From Bacillota bacterium (GTDB taxonomy: Bacteria; Bacillota; Clostridia; Saccharofermentanales; Fastidiosipilaceae): a stretch of DNA of 38,734 bases. Made by a program: the position numbers and the translations under genes. Within the stretch, counting starts at the first letter, position 1. Each line of letters opens with the position of its first letter. Below the pieces are notes generated by a model. It was given only the letters and a program-made list of their open reading frames with translations. It made no database searches and had not been told where the DNA came from. The DNA lies in assembly GCA_030055235.1 (NCBI GenBank), contig JASGUW010000163.1:1-38734 (forward strand), given 5' to 3'. This document shows, piece by piece, positions 9,149 through 17,136 of this stretch.

Positions 9149-9969
9149 CAGTATTGGATGATGCCGCAGCGGAGCGGGAGCGGGAAGAGATACAGGAACT
9201 CGACAACGACGAACTTGTTGTCGTCAAAGACGGAAGCCGCGAAGAGGATGAGGACAACTACGTAGGTGACGAATTTGAAGTGGATGGCTTCGAGGCGGAC
9301 GACTACGAAGAAGATGACGAAGGCTACGCTGAGGACGAGGTTCCGGCGGGAGAGCAGCTGCTGCGACAGGGGGGAGCGGACGCGGTCAGTGACTATGTGC
9401 TTCCCGAAGCGGATGCCTCCAGGACCTTTATCAATACGACACAGCTGGAATCTGGTGATATCCGGCGCCTGATCCATCTTTTGATCCGCCGTCAAAAGAG
9501 TATTGCCCTCTATCGAATCGGCATAGCTGCTTTCGGGGTCTTTTTCATTGGTTATGGCATTTTGAGTTACGTGCGCTTCCTTGACGATGGCAATCGCGCG
9601 AACCTGATGAGCGGCGGCTTGGTCGCCCTCCTTGGGCTTGGCTCACTTTACCTGGCGGTGTGGGGCATCATCCAGATGACGACACGCCGGGTGATGAAAA
9701 GTGCAGATCGCTTTCTGTATAAGCGCCGCTATCGCCTGACACCTGAGGGGCTTGAGTATCAGCCCAGCGGTTATGCACCCCTCGCAGTGCGTTGGTCGGA
9801 GATAAACGAGTGGACGCAGGATGAGCGCAATTTCTATCTTCTGGTGGGCGGTTCCTGGTTCATCATCGCCAAGGCGGGTTTCCGGAATGATGCAGCCAAG
9901 CAGGTTGAGGCTCTGATTCGGGAACAGGGAATCAAGACATCCAAGATATCCTTCAGGCGCTTTAGCTGA
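9145..9969 (+). CDS. membrane protein with acidic N-terminus and YcxB-like C-terminal domain
   Basis: A 274-residue protein. Residues 1-95 are strongly acidic (runs such as DEDNYVGDEFEVDGFEADDY) and probably disordered. Two membrane segments follow (about 122-142 and 153-175), then a soluble domain with YRLTPEGLEYQPSGY, LAVRWSEINEWTQDERNFYLL and FRNDAAKQVEALI, matching the YcxB-like pattern. The start ATG shares four bases with the rho stop, so it is translationally coupled to Rho. The combination of an acidic cytoplasmic tail with a neighbour carrying basic blocks is suggestive, but no function is known to me. Confidence 0.75.
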   Translation: MTVLDDAAAEREREEIQELDNDELVVVKDGSREEDEDNYVGDEFEVDGFEADDYEEDDEGYAEDEVPAGEQLLRQGGADAVSDYVLPEADASRTFINTTQLESGDIRRLIHLLIRRQKSIALYRIGIAAFGVFFIGYGILSYVRFLDDGNRANLMSGGLVALLGLGSLYLAVWGIIQMTTRRVMKSADRFLYKRRYRLTPEGLEYQPSGYAPLAVRWSEINEWTQDERNFYLLVGGSWFIIAKAGFRNDAAKQVEALIREQGIKTSKISFRRFS

Positions 9970-9994
9970 TAACTGCAGCTCCCTCATCTGATGT

Positions 9995-10015
9995 GCTATC
10001 CGGATGACGGATAGC
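9995..10015. other. perfect 8-bp hairpin after the rho operon
   Basis: GCTATCCG (9995-10002), GATGA loop, CGGATAGC (10008-10015), starting 26 bases after the stop of the YcxB-like gene. There is no T run, so it is not an intrinsic terminator. It may stabilise the transcript end or block 3' exonucleases. Apart from this and the repeats listed next, 9970-10980 contains no gene I can support. Confidence 0.5.
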
Positions 10016-10137
10016 GAACGGGCAGACGGGGAATGACATGGTGTGGATGAGGTGTGGATCCCGCCATCGCCCGATGAACAGCATCCAGTAAGGACCTCTG
10101 CTCTCTGTCATATATCCTGGTAACTGGAGCCTTGGCA

Positions 10138-10260
10138 TGGTCTAGATTGCTGAAATCCAAATGGTCTTTTGGTCACGCGCTGTTTTGACCAGAAACTGGT
10201 CTTTGCTTCATGATAAGGTGAAATCCAAATGCTTTCTTGGATTACGTACTGTTTTGGCCA
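10138..10260. repeat. nested palindromic repeat, copies 1 and 2
   Basis: Two units (10138-10191 and 10198-10260). Each begins TGGTCT and ends in TTTTGACC or TTTTGGCC, with an inner inverted repeat. In copy 2 the inner arms are AATCCAA / TTGGATT, perfectly paired; in copy 1 they are partly decayed. The shared 3' half is ACGCGCTGTTTTGACC or ACGTACTGTTTTGGCC. Confidence 0.7.
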
Positions 10261-10529
10261 TCTGACCTGCAGTCCTTATTCTATCCTTTCCTTATTTAAA
10301 TAAAGTTCGTTAATTATGAGTGCCCGAACGAACGCTGAATCTGCGTAATAGGTGCACTCAACTCCAGGGGGAGAGGGCAGGTAAAAACAGTGAACGAAAT
10401 GATGGCAATCAGAAAGAATGATTGGCTCGTTTCGAAGAAGATATGGGGCGATCCAGGCTCAGTTAGCCTGAACAAGTTAGTTGGAAGGTGCCCGGCACTG
10501 TTGCCCCAGCCTGTGCAACGCTCTTTCGC

Positions 10530-10583
10530 GGTCAAGATGAGGAGAAATACAAATTATTTCTTGTAAAACTCCCGATCTTGACC
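10530..10583. repeat. nested palindromic repeat, isolated copy
   Basis: The outer arms are a perfect 9-bp inverted repeat, GGTCAAGAT (10530-10538) and ATCTTGACC (10575-10583). The inner arms AGAAATA / TATTTCT differ from those of all other copies but still pair perfectly. This is a third inner-arm sequence in the same outer frame. Confidence 0.7.
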
Positions 10584-10609
10584 CTGCACGGTGTGCGCGG
10601 TTTCTTTAG

Positions 10610-10805
10610 TGGTCAAAATAGCCTGATATCCAAATCGTTTTTGGCTTACACGCTGTTTTGACCAGAATCAGGCCCTTTGCGGTCAAGATGGGCTGAAATG
10701 GCAATCGATTTTGCCATTACACGCTGTTTTGACCAGAATCAGGCCCTTTGTGGTCAAGATAGGCTGAAATGGCAATCGGTTTTGCCATTTCACGCTGTTT
10801 TGGCC
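10610..10805. repeat. nested palindromic repeat, three tandem copies, period about 70 bp
   Basis: Units start at 10610, 10681 and 10752. Each begins GGTCAA and ends CACGCTGTTTTGACC (last copy GGCC). Inner arms are CCAAA / TTTGG in the first and AATGGCAA / TTGCCATT in the second and third. Linkers carry AGAATCAGGCCCTTTG. Short open frames across this stretch are by-products of the repeat. Confidence 0.8.
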
Positions 10806-10817
10806 CTGCGCAGCGCG

Positions 10818-10870
10818 CAGCGGCCTGCACGCCGTACAGCGGCCTGCACGCCGCATAGCGGCGTGCGCGA
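10818..10870. repeat. GC-rich 19-bp tandem repeat, nearly three copies
   Basis: CAGCGGCCTGCACGCCGTA at 10818 is followed directly by a near-identical copy at 10837 and a partial, diverged copy from 10857. It starts immediately after the palindromic array and lies upstream of the rpmE promoter. No function can be read. Confidence 0.65.
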
Positions 10871-10988
10871 CCCTTGCCAGCCGTTCTCTCGACGTGTTCA
10901 CCTGCATTCCGAGAAACTTAACGTGCACCTCTGAGCAATGAGCAAGCAATCTTAACGTACACCTCCTGACCAATGAGCAATTTTGTAT

Positions 10989-11017
10989 TTGACAGTGAAG
11001 CAGGTGCTCACTATAAT
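10989..11017 (+). promoter_or_regulatory. sigma-A promoter of rpmE
   Basis: Consensus TTGACA (10989-10994), 17-base spacer, consensus TATAAT (11012-11017). A leader of about 85 bases precedes rpmE, long enough for regulation by a ribosomal protein, but I do not recognise a known leader structure. Confidence 0.85.
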
Positions 11018-11109
11018 TCGAGTGTTGCTCAAAAGCCGTGCCGGTTTTCGTATGCGCGAAGGAAAGATAAGACGCCTACGTGCCGGTGTCTGTTAGAGGA
11101 AGTGTTTAA

Positions 11110-11328
11110 ATGAAGGAAAAAATCCATCCCAAGTATGCCACCGCCACCGTACGCTGTGCCTGTGGTGAAACCTTTGAGACGCGCTCAACCATTTCGCAGA
11201 TCAATGTTGACATCTGCTCCAAGTGCCATCCCTTCTTTACCGGACGTCAGAAGCTCGTCGATACCGGTGGACGCGTTGACAAGTTCAACCGCCGTCGAGG
11301 TCTGTCGACGGGGGACCGTCGCCGCTGA
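11110..11328 (+). CDS. rpmE: 50S ribosomal protein L31, zinc-binding type
   Basis: A 72-residue protein of normal length with the L31 signatures MKEKIHPKY and [13 protein letters not shown]. It has the zinc ligand pattern CxC (residues 16, 18) and CxxC (37, 40), which marks the zinc-containing form rather than the zinc-free paralogue made under zinc starvation. L31 bridges the two ribosomal subunits. The start has GAGGAAG upstream. rpmE lying downstream of rho is a common order in Firmicutes. Confidence 0.95.
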   Translation: MKEKIHPKYATATVRCACGETFETRSTISQINVDICSKCHPFFTGRQKLVDTGGRVDKFNRRRGLSTGDRRR

Positions 11329-11408
11329 GGCGCCCGCTCTGCACATGGGCTTTTTGGCTTCATGACTGGCTTCGGATCCGGGTTCCAGACAGTTGCAAAT
11401 GACTGGGG

Positions 11409-11434
11409 AAAGAGGGCACAAGCCCTCTTTTTCT
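11409..11434 (+). terminator. Rho-independent terminator between rpmE and the DUF1385 gene
   Basis: AAAGAGGGC (11409-11417), ACAA loop, GCCCTCTTT (11422-11430), then TTCT. It lies 80 bases after rpmE and 18 before the start I choose for the next gene. It ends most rpmE transcripts; read-through or an unseen promoter must supply the genes after it. A weaker GC hairpin with a T run lies at about 11332-11354. Confidence 0.8.
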
Positions 11435-11451
11435 CTGTAACTGTACACGGG

Positions 11452-12399
11452 ATGATTCTCTTCTCTCTGCTGCAGGCGCGAACCAAGCGAACCACCATCG
11501 GAGGCCAGGCCCTGATCGAGGGCCTGCTTATGATCGGCCCTGAAAAACGGGCGCTTGTTAACCGCCTGCCTTCGGGCGAAATCCGCATACGCGAAGAGGC
11601 GGTTACACCCCGTCCGCGCCTGAAGCGGATCCCGCTTCTGCGCGGAGCCGTGGGCATCATCAGTCAGCTAAAGGTCGGCATGGCCGCCCTGATGGAGTCT
11701 GCCGAACTGCAGGAAGAGTCGGAAAACCCCGGGGACAGTCCGCAGAGTCAGGGGACTTTGGGCACGACTCTCACCATGGTCGTCTCTGTCGCCATCGGTG
11801 TCGGCATCTTCCTCCTGCTGCCAAACCTTATTGTCTCCTCTGTCCTGGCCTGGCTGGGAACGAGCCGGGAGGGCCTGGCGGCCGTGCTGGGAGCCAATCT
11901 GGCCGAAGCTCTGGTACGCATCACGATCCTGCTTGCCTATCTCTATCTGACTTCGCGCATCCCGGAGATGCACAGGGTCTGGCAGTATCACGGTGCCGAG
12001 CATAAAAGCATCGCCTGCTACGAAGCGGGCCAGGAGCTGACAGCTGCCAATATTGCCCGTTACAGCCGCTTTCATCCCCGCTGCGGAACAAGCTTTCTCT
12101 TCCTTATCGTTTTTGTCAGCGCCCTGCTCTTTGCCCTGGTTGGCTGGCATGGCGTTGTGGGCAATCTCCTGCTGCGCCTGGCTCTCCTGCCGCTGGTAGC
12201 CGGCCTGTCCTATGAAGTGCTGAGCTTCTCTGGCCGCCATGCCGACAGCTGGTACGGCCGGGCTCTGGCTGCCCCTGGCCTGCTGCTGCAGCGGCTGACT
12301 ACGGCGGAACCGGAAGAGGACCAGATCACGGTTGCCATGACCGCCCTAATTGCTGTGATTCCGGAGAATCACGAGCGCGACGACTGGGAACGTCGCTAG
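11452..12399 (+). CDS. DUF1385 membrane protein (YqhQ-like)
   Basis: A 315-residue protein with the family opening TTIGGQALIEGLLMIGPEK close to its N-terminus, then several membrane segments and the conserved YHGAEHKSIACYEAG and HPRCGTSFLF. The biochemical role of DUF1385 is not known to me. The frame is open from 11362, but that longer start would place coding sequence over a strong terminator; ATG 11452 gives the usual family length. No clear ribosome site precedes it, so a slightly later non-ATG start is possible. In many Firmicutes this gene sits between rpmE and prmC, as here. Confidence 0.85.
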   Translation: MILFSLLQARTKRTTIGGQALIEGLLMIGPEKRALVNRLPSGEIRIREEAVTPRPRLKRIPLLRGAVGIISQLKVGMAALMESAELQEESENPGDSPQSQGTLGTTLTMVVSVAIGVGIFLLLPNLIVSSVLAWLGTSREGLAAVLGANLAEALVRITILLAYLYLTSRIPEMHRVWQYHGAEHKSIACYEAGQELTAANIARYSRFHPRCGTSFLFLIVFVSALLFALVGWHGVVGNLLLRLALLPLVAGLSYEVLSFSGRHADSWYGRALAAPGLLLQRLTTAEPEEDQITVAMTALIAVIPENHERDDWERR

Positions 12400-12416
12400 A
12401 TCTGAGGTATGTCACG

Positions 12417-13397
12417 ATGGATGAGAGATCGATTCCCAGTTCTGGCCCCGTGTCCGCCAAGCAGCTGCTGGACCGGTTGACACAGCAGCTTAAAGCCGCC
12501 GAAGAGGCACGCGAAGCCGGCAAGCTGACTGTCCGAACCGCATCCCGGAGCGAAGACAGAGACTTTGTCGATGCCAGAACAGAAGTGCTTAGACTTCTGG
12601 CACTGCGCCTGGACATGAAGGTTTCGCGCCTGCGCCTCGACCTGCCACAGCTTCAGCTCTCGGCGGAAGATGCCGCCTGGCTGGAGGAGGCATGCGGACG
12701 TCTGGCGGCGGATGAGCCTTTCGCTTATGTGGCGGGTCAGACCGACTTCGCCGGCTTGGTGATCCATGTCGGCCCGGGCGTCCTGATCCCGCGGCCGGAC
12801 AGCGAAGTCCTGGTCTGGCAGGCTGCCCGCATCATCGGCCAGGAGGCCAGGCCCGGCAGGCCCTGGACGGTCCTGGATCTGGGGACGGGTTCCGGGGCGC
12901 TGTCGCTGGCTTTGCATAGAGCCGTAAGCCAGGCCTGGCCCCAGCTCAAACTGCGCATCCTGGGTACTGATCTGAGCCCGGAAGCACTGGACTGGGCCAA
13001 GCGGAATCGTCAGGCTCAGGGGCTGGAGGAAGATTTCACTCTTATCGCCTGTGATCTGCTGCCGGAGCCACAGCTCGCCGCCCGCTGGCAGGCCGATATG
13101 GTTCTCTGCAATCCGCCCTATGTGACCCGGTCCGGTCTGCGTTTCCTGGATGCGTCCGTGCGTGATCATGAGCCACGCGAAGCCTTTGACGGAGGACCGG
13201 ATGGCCTGGACTACTATCGCCGCCTGGCGGTGGAGCTTGGACCCTGGCTCAGGCCCGGCGCCCATCTGCTGGTCGAGCACAGCGACCGACAGCAGGCGGA
13301 GGTGGAGGCGATCTTTAAGGCAGAGTCCTTCACTGTTGAGAAGCGGCTCCAGGACCTGGCCGGGCGCCCGCGTGCGCTCTGGCTGCGTTTTTCGTGA
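12417..13397 (+). CDS. prmC: peptide chain release factor N5-glutamine methyltransferase
   Basis: A 326-residue SAM-dependent methyltransferase. After an N-terminal helical domain (to about residue 110, slightly long), the SAM site VLDLGTGSGALSLAL and the catalytic NPPY (232-235) are present, followed by DHEPREAFDGGPDGLDYYR. It methylates the Gln of the GGQ motif in release factors, and its substrate RF1 is encoded just downstream. GAGG lies ten bases before the start. The final TGA is one base from the start of the DUF951 gene. Confidence 0.95.
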   Translation: MDERSIPSSGPVSAKQLLDRLTQQLKAAEEAREAGKLTVRTASRSEDRDFVDARTEVLRLLALRLDMKVSRLRLDLPQLQLSAEDAAWLEEACGRLAADEPFAYVAGQTDFAGLVIHVGPGVLIPRPDSEVLVWQAARIIGQEARPGRPWTVLDLGTGSGALSLALHRAVSQAWPQLKLRILGTDLSPEALDWAKRNRQAQGLEEDFTLIACDLLPEPQLAARWQADMVLCNPPYVTRSGLRFLDASVRDHEPREAFDGGPDGLDYYRRLAVELGPWLRPGAHLLVEHSDRQQAEVEAIFKAESFTVEKRLQDLAGRPRALWLRFS

Positions 13398-13398
13398 C

Positions 13399-13617
13399 AT
13401 GAGCTTTGTACTTTACCCCTACCGCAGCGGCATGCTTGTCGAACTTCGCAAGCCTCATCCCTGTGGTTCCCGGGCCTGGCGCATCCTGCGTATTGGGGCC
13501 GATGCCCGCCTGCAGTGTGCCGGCTGCGGCCGCCAGATGACCCTGACGCGCCGCCGTCTGGAGCAGGCGACCAGGCGCATCCTGGAGACGGAGATGGAAG
13601 AGGAGACGGATCCATGA
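13399..13617 (+). CDS. DUF951 family small protein
   Basis: A 72-residue protein that starts one base after prmC stops. It carries the family pattern: [19 protein letters not shown] followed by [18 protein letters not shown]. One Cys lies in HPCG and two in CAGCG, suggesting metal binding or an OB-like fold. Function is unknown to me. The stop overlaps the prfA start by four bases (ATGA), so it is coupled between prmC and prfA. A longer frame in the same phase starts within prmC and is not the gene. Confidence 0.88.
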   Translation: MSFVLYPYRSGMLVELRKPHPCGSRAWRILRIGADARLQCAGCGRQMTLTRRRLEQATRRILETEMEEETDP

Positions 13618-14735
13618 ATCATCGCGATGATCTGGCGCAAAGTCTCATCACGCGCCAGGAAGAGCTTGAAGCCCAGCTCGCCGATCCTGGGCTCTATGAG
13701 GATCAGGCCCGTTATCGTGCGGTCGTGCGCGAGCATGCCGCGCTGGAACCTGCCGTGACCGCGATCCGTGAGTACCGTGCGCTGCAGGGGCGTCTGGAGG
13801 AGGCCCGTGCACTGCTTGAAGAGAGCTCGGAGCTTGGAGATGAGCCGGAGCTGGAGGAGCTGCTGCGCGACGAAGTTGAGCAGCTGGAAGCCGAGCTGGA
13901 GGCTTCGCTCGGCGACCTTGACGACAAGCTGATTCCGCCCGACCCATCCGATCTCAGGGACGTCGTGCTGGAGATCAGGGCGGCGGCCGGTGGTGATGAG
14001 TCGGCCCTTTTCGCCCGCGATCTCTGGGACATGTACAGCCGTTACTGTGAGAGCCGCGGCTTTGAGATTGATCTGGTTGAAGTAAACGAATCCGAGCTGG
14101 GGGGCCTGAGGGAACTGGTCGCCGTCATCTCCGGTCAGGCCGTCTATGGCCGCCTGCGTTTTGAGTCGGGGGCGCACCGCGTCCAGCGCGTGCCGCGTAC
14201 CGAATCGCAGGGGCGCATCCACACCTCGACGGCCACGGTCGCCGTGCTGCCGGAGGTGGATGAGGTGGAGCTTGAGATCGACCCGAATGATCTGCGTGTC
14301 GACACCTACCGCGCGTCCGGGGCAGGCGGCCAGCATGTCAATAAAACCAGCTCGGCTATCCGCGTTACCCATCTGCCGACCGGCATCGTGGTCACCTGCC
14401 AGGATGAGCGCTCCCAGCATAGAAACCGGGACAAGGCCATGGCGGTCCTGCGTGCCCGTCTGCTGGAGCAGGAGGAGACGCGGCGTGACGCGGCTCTGGC
14501 TTCGGAACGGCGCAGTCTGGTCGGGACGGGGGACCGCTCGGAGCGCATCCGCACCTATAACGTCGGTCAGAACCGCGTCACCGACCACCGCATCGGCCTG
14601 ACACTGTACCGCCTGGATCAGGTGCTGGCGGGGGATCTGGACCTGGTGATTGATCCCCTGATCCGCGCCGCCCGCGGCCAGGAACTGCGTCAGGATGCGA
14701 TCCCCGATCTGGACGACGATGACGACGGGCTCTGA
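13614..14735 (+). CDS. prfA: peptide chain release factor 1
   Basis: A 373-residue class I release factor. The stop-codon tripeptide is PRT (194-196) within [14 protein letters not shown], the PxT type of RF1, which reads UAA and UAG. The peptidyl-hydrolysis loop is [15 protein letters not shown], with GGQ at 238-240; the preceding PrmC is expected to methylate that Gln. [13 protein letters not shown] is also conserved. The N-terminal domain is acidic and somewhat long. The start at 13614 overlaps the DUF951 stop. Confidence 0.96.
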   Translation: MNHRDDLAQSLITRQEELEAQLADPGLYEDQARYRAVVREHAALEPAVTAIREYRALQGRLEEARALLEESSELGDEPELEELLRDEVEQLEAELEASLGDLDDKLIPPDPSDLRDVVLEIRAAAGGDESALFARDLWDMYSRYCESRGFEIDLVEVNESELGGLRELVAVISGQAVYGRLRFESGAHRVQRVPRTESQGRIHTSTATVAVLPEVDEVELEIDPNDLRVDTYRASGAGGQHVNKTSSAIRVTHLPTGIVVTCQDERSQHRNRDKAMAVLRARLLEQEETRRDAALASERRSLVGTGDRSERIRTYNVGQNRVTDHRIGLTLYRLDQVLAGDLDLVIDPLIRAARGQELRQDAIPDLDDDDDGL

Positions 14736-15879
14736 CACGGACCGTCTGCCGCGCTGCCTCAGGATCCCGGAGGTGGTGACGGATGAGCGTCTGGCGCAGT
14801 TGCTGGAAGCGCCGGCTGCGGCGCTGCGGCGGGGAGAGCTGGTGGCTTTTCCGACAGAAACGGTCTATGGACTCGGCGCCGCTGCTCACAGTGCCACGGT
14901 GATTGCCCGGGTCTATGACGTCAAGGGCCGTGATGGCGCGAAGCCCCTGCTCTTTCATGTTGCGTCGCTTGAGGCGGCGCGGGCTCTGACCTCTGCCTGG
15001 ACCACAACGGCGGAGTGCCTGGCGGCCCGCTTCCTGCCCGGTCCGCTGACGCTGCTGCTGCCGGCTGCCCCGGAGCTTAACGGCCATCCGGCTCTGGCGG
15101 GGCAGCATGCTGTGGGCATTCGTATCCCCGAGCAGCGCACGGCGCGCATGCTCATTGAACTGGCCGGTGTTCCTGTCTGTGCTCCTTCGGCGAACCTTTC
15201 GGGTCGACCAAGCCCTACGCGTGCCGCGGACGTGATCGCGGATCTGGGTTCCCGGGTTGACTGGGTGGTTGATGACGGACCGACGGCAGTCGGACTTGAG
15301 TCGACCGTGCTCGATCTGGCTTCCGGCCCGCTGCCGCGCATCGTACGTCCGGGTGCCGTCAGCGCCGAGCAGCTGGCTGCGGCTCTTGAAGAAGCTGCGG
15401 ATCAGGTGACGGAGCTGCCCGGCTGGTACGAACACCTTCTGGGCGGATCCGGCAGCGATCCGGGGCAGCGCCACTACGCCCCCGCGACCCCTGTCTGGCT
15501 CTTTGACGCTCAGATGTCTGCTTGCGGGGTGGACGGCCCGGACCTGCTCCGTTTGTTGCGGCTCCTTGGCGCCACAGGGATCCGCCAGGCTGCCTGGATT
15601 CTTAGTGCCGAGACCAGCGCCCGACTTGACGGGCTTTCTGCCCGCCTCAAGCCGCCTCTGCCGCCTGCCATCTGGCCCGGAAACCGCTTTGTCTACGGCC
15701 GCCGCGAAGACCATGAGGCGGCTGCCCGCAGCCTTTACGCCGCCCTGCGTGATCTCGACCGCGGGCGTCCTGATGTTATCCTGATCGAATCGCGCCAGGA
15801 GGCAGTCTTCCGGGATCGTCTGGAGCACGCCGCCGCCGCGCGCATAGTTCACGGAGAGCTTGTTCCCCTTCATCTGTGA
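14719..15879 (+). CDS. L-threonylcarbamoyladenylate synthase, Sua5 type
   Basis: A 386-residue protein with a TsaC/YrdC domain (about residues 30-230): [44 protein letters not shown] Sua5 C-terminal domain follows the linker ([14 protein letters not shown] onward). It makes the activated intermediate for t6A at position 37 of ANN-decoding tRNAs. The start is uncertain: ATG 14719 overlaps prfA by 17 bases and has only a weak ribosome site. The stop TGA lies inside the first TGATCT repeat. Neighbouring prfA and a ywlE-type gene is the usual Firmicutes order (ywlC - ywlE). Confidence 0.93.
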   Translation: MTTGSDTDRLPRCLRIPEVVTDERLAQLLEAPAAALRRGELVAFPTETVYGLGAAAHSATVIARVYDVKGRDGAKPLLFHVASLEAARALTSAWTTTAECLAARFLPGPLTLLLPAAPELNGHPALAGQHAVGIRIPEQRTARMLIELAGVPVCAPSANLSGRPSPTRAADVIADLGSRVDWVVDDGPTAVGLESTVLDLASGPLPRIVRPGAVSAEQLAAALEEAADQVTELPGWYEHLLGGSGSDPGQRHYAPATPVWLFDAQMSACGVDGPDLLRLLRLLGATGIRQAAWILSAETSARLDGLSARLKPPLPPAIWPGNRFVYGRREDHEAAARSLYAALRDLDRGRPDVILIESRQEAVFRDRLEHAAAARIVHGELVPLHL

Positions 15880-15955
15880 TCTGCTGTGATCTACTATGAT
15901 CTCTACCATGATCTGCTGTAGCCAGCTATAACCCACTAATGATCTATTGTGATCT
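15877..15955. repeat. TGATCT repeats phased at 10 bp
   Basis: TGATCT occurs at 15877, 15887, 15897, 15909, 15940 and 15950, so most neighbours are exactly 10 bases apart. The first copy includes the stop codon of the sua5 gene. The repeats fill the gap before the ribosome site of the next gene. Confidence 0.7.
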
Positions 15956-15973
15956 ACGCAAAGGAGCCCCGCC

Positions 15974-16432
15974 ATGACCGTCATCTTCGTCTGCACCGGC
16001 AATACCTGCCGCAGCCCGATGGCCGCCGCCGTCCTCCGTCGACGTCTTGAGGAACTGGGAAGGACGGATGTCGAGGTCCTTTCAGCCGGTCTGGCCGCAT
16101 TTCCGGGATCCCCCATCCACCCGTTTGCTAAGACTGCACTCCGTTCCCGGGAGATCGAAGCGGGCGGGCATGTGGCCACGCTGCTGGATGCAGAGCTTGT
16201 GGAACAGGCGGACTGGATTTTGACGATGACCACGACCCAGGCATCCGAAGTCAAGCAGCGCTGGCCCCGGGCGCGTGCCCGTGTCGCCTCCCTGGGCGCC
16301 TATGCTGAAAACCGGCGGGACATCCGTGATCCCTGGGGCAGAAATGAAGCGGAGTACCAGCGGACATTGGCGTTGATTTGGGACGCCATCTCTGCCTGGC
16401 TGGCCGAGAACACGCCGGAATCATCGTGTTGA
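15974..16432 (+). CDS. ywlE: low-molecular-weight phosphatase, probable protein-arginine phosphatase
   Basis: A 152-residue enzyme with the P-loop CTGNTCRSPMA (Cys7 nucleophile, Arg13) near the N-terminus and the general-acid loop DPWG (Asp119). Thr11 inside the P-loop is the residue known to fit phosphoarginine in Bacillus YwlE, where tyrosine phosphatases of this family usually have a bulkier aliphatic residue. Position after sua5 also matches ywlC-ywlE. I therefore favour arginine phosphatase, although no McsB kinase gene is visible in the window. AAAGGAG precedes the start. It is the last gene of the operon. Confidence 0.85.
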   Translation: MTVIFVCTGNTCRSPMAAAVLRRRLEELGRTDVEVLSAGLAAFPGSPIHPFAKTALRSREIEAGGHVATLLDAELVEQADWILTMTTTQASEVKQRWPRARARVASLGAYAENRRDIRDPWGRNEAEYQRTLALIWDAISAWLAENTPESSC

Positions 16433-16440
16433 GCGGAAAT

Positions 16441-16465
16441 AGAAGGCGCTAAAAGCCTTCTTTTA
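16441..16465 (+). terminator. Rho-independent terminator of the DUF1385-to-ywlE operon
   Basis: AGAAGGC (16441-16447), seven-base loop, GCCTTCT (16455-16461), then T. It begins eight bases after the phosphatase stop. From here to 18628 there is no intact gene, only repeats and a decayed insertion element. Confidence 0.85.
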
Positions 16466-16712
16466 CCAGTGCACTTTATTCGGTACTGTGTACTTTGCTC
16501 GATACTGTGTCTGCGCCGCCATCCTGGGGCGAAAGAACGAAAAAGAGGAGGGCAAAGCAGAGCAGGCAAAAAGGAGAAGGCAGCGGGGTGAGCCTTTTTG
16601 GCGGACTGGAGACCGGAGTGCATTTAAAAGTGCCATCTGGTACTCCTCGATGAATCTCTCCAATATCGAGCAGTCCCAATGTTAGTTAGTGCGTTCCGGG
16701 CGCTCCAAATTT

Positions 16713-16985
16713 CCCGTTCGTTTTGCCAACTTTTGGAGTTGTGTCAGCGTTTCCTGACACAACTCGCTTTTTTGTCAAAATCCCCGTTCGATTTGTCAAG
16801 TTTTGGAGTTGTGTCAGCGTTTCCTGACACAACTCGCTTTTTTGTCAAAATCCCCGTCCGATTTGTCAAGTTTTGGAGTTGTGTCAGCATTTCCTGACAC
16901 AACTCGCTTTTTTGTCCAATTCGAGGGTGGAATGGTCAAGTTTTGGAGTTGTGTCAGCTTTTTCCAGACATAACACGCTTTGATG
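16713..16985. repeat. tandem array of four 70-bp hairpin units
   Basis: The block TTTTGGAGTT starts at 16731, 16801, 16871 and 16941, an exact 70-base period. Each unit holds GAGTTGTGTCAG, a 6-base loop, CTGACACAACTC, then GCTTTTTTG, which reads as a plus-strand intrinsic terminator. The fourth unit is diverged in its right arm. The same hairpin recurs near 18350 (minus orientation) and twice at 30715-30806. Confidence 0.9.
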
Positions 16986-17073
16986 GCTTGAGCCTGTTAC
17001 ACACACAAAGTGTACGTAACAAGCAACCACCCGCTATGCAGATGGTATGGAATAAGCTTTATCTCAAAGAAGC

Positions 17074-17131
17074 AAAACCTCCTTGAAAAATTGGCAAACT
17101 ACCACGCAAGCCAGTTAACAAAGGAGGTTTT
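17074..17131 (+). promoter_or_regulatory. IS200-type stem hiding the tnpA ribosome site
   Basis: A perfect 11-bp inverted repeat, AAAACCTCCTT (17074-17084) and AAGGAGGTTTT (17121-17131). The right arm contains the ribosome site AAGGAGG six to ten bases before the tnpA ATG at 17137, so the folded RNA would block translation. This matches the known self-limiting control of IS200. Confidence 0.75.
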
Positions 17132-17136
17132 GACCC

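Noticed and set aside
14578..16254. A 558-codon minus-strand open frame
   Set aside because: Antisense to prfA, sua5 and ywlE, all of which have clear motifs on the plus strand.
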